A stretch of 30,958 nucleotides of DNA from a virus. Shown piece by piece: positions 30,500-30,958 of the stretch; the stretch's first letter is position 1, and each line of letters begins with the position of its first letter. Both the position numbers and the translations under genes were made by a program. The notes beneath the pieces were generated by a model, which searched no databases, had not been told where the DNA came from, and saw nothing but the letters and a program-made list of their open reading frames with translations. The stretch spans positions 1 to 30,958 of IMG/VR virus record IMGVR_UViG_3300025098_000186; one strand, given 5' to 3'.

Positions 30500-30958
30500 T
30501 TAGATGCCATACATTTCTTCCCGCAGATCTTCTGCCCCGTTCCAGTAGAACGTGTTAGGGTTGACGGGTATGACCTCTCTAATATCTTCCGCGCTACCTG
30601 AGCGCAGGAACTTTTCCAGACGAGCGATCTGCTTCTTGGCTTTGCCAAGGATCTCTGTTGGATCGCCGTCTTCAAGCATGTTTGTTTTCTTTGATGACAC
30701 ATAAAGAAACTTGACCACCTGGTTGCCTCGGGCCTTCTGGTAGATCGCGCGTTGCAGTTGATGCTCTGGCGACATCTTGCTTGGGATGCGGCCTGTTGTT
30801 TTAAGATCAATGACCACGCCGTGATCTGGGAATACAAAGTCAAGGTAGCCGATCACAGGGATCTCGAAGTCATCTGTCTTGGCTGTGATGCTGATCTTTG
30901 TTTGCCCGTCTTCAGGAAACTCAGGCTTGCCGTAATGCTCAAGCTCTTGGAGTGTTAG
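30500..30958 (-). CDS. PD-(D/E)XK nuclease, RecB/Cas4-like, N-terminus beyond the window
   Basis: The frame is open to the right edge, beginning LTLQELEHYGKPEFPEDGQ, so the GTG at 30856 is not the start and the gene continues outside. The nuclease core is visible. GYLDFVFPDHGVVIDLKTTG gives the catalytic D of GYLDFV and the D-x-K of VIDLKTT. The QLQRAIYQKA helix matches the Q-x-x-x-Y motif of RecB/Cas4-type exonucleases. The protein ends with TFYWNGAEDLREEMYGI. It probably processes or degrades DNA during replication or recombination. The SSB-like gene follows after 60 bases. Confidence 0.85.
   Translation of the reverse strand, partial: LTLQELEHYGKPEFPEDGQTKISITAKTDDFEIPVIGYLDFVFPDHGVVIDLKTTGRIPSKMSPEHQLQRAIYQKARGNQVVKFLYVSSKKTNMLEDGDPTEILGKAKKQIARLEKFLRSGSAEDIREVIPVNPNTFYWNGAEDLREEMYGI

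Noticed and set aside
30500-30856. A complete 118-residue nuclease starting at GTG 30856
   Set aside because: The same frame stays open to the right edge with coding-like sequence, so the true start is outside the window.

Overview
The window is most of the genome of a tailed, podovirus-like bacteriophage, probably an uncultivated aquatic or marine one. The order small terminase - large terminase - head-tail connector (portal) - scaffold - major capsid - tail tubular A and B - large internal (ejection) proteins - tail fibres - lysis genes is the T7/BPP-1 type of plan. Intergenic space is minimal and many junctions are stop/start overlaps of the TAATG or ATGA kind. No integrase, tRNA, DNA polymerase A or single-subunit phage RNA polymerase is seen. 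A bacterial-style late promoter candidate suggests that host RNA polymerase reads at least the late block. The host cannot be fixed from sequence; a Gram-negative, possibly alphaproteobacterial, host is an inference.

Almost everything is on the minus strand and is read from the right edge to the left. Replication module (30958 to about 26830): a RecB/Cas4-like PD-(D/E)XK nuclease cut by the window edge, a putative ssDNA-binding protein, a large primase-polymerase/RecA-fold helicase fusion, then a 156-base non-coding region with repeated CCACAGTT words and a perfect 15-bp inverted repeat (candidate replication origin or operator array). It ends with a small basic protein whose last residues, FDDDIPF, are those of bacterial SSB. 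A stem-loop and a rho-independent terminator close this module, and an extended -10 promoter sits right behind the terminator.

Morphogenesis module (26706 to 3254): small terminase, one or two uncertain small ORFs around C-rich tracts, large terminase, GNAT acetyltransferase, two low-complexity virion-type proteins, portal, Bbp19-like protein, scaffold and capsid protein. A 12-bp hairpin after the capsid gene sits where T7 has its late terminator. Then come tail tubular A and B, four internal or virion proteins plus one small ORF, a 1206-residue tail fibre with decapeptide repeats and lectin-like domains, a second receptor-binding-type protein and a small accessory protein.

Lysis and end module (3254 to 736): an XhlA-like coiled-coil/TM protein, a TM-tailed protein, two small ORFs, an EF-hand membrane protein, a GTA-type holin, a GH108 endolysin and two small basic proteins.

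The first 582 bases are read on the plus strand: the end of a small conserved phage protein, a one-TM microprotein and a 120-residue unknown. They converge on the minus-strand block. The junction at 583-756 holds hairpins and a plus-strand terminator and may encode a small structured RNA.
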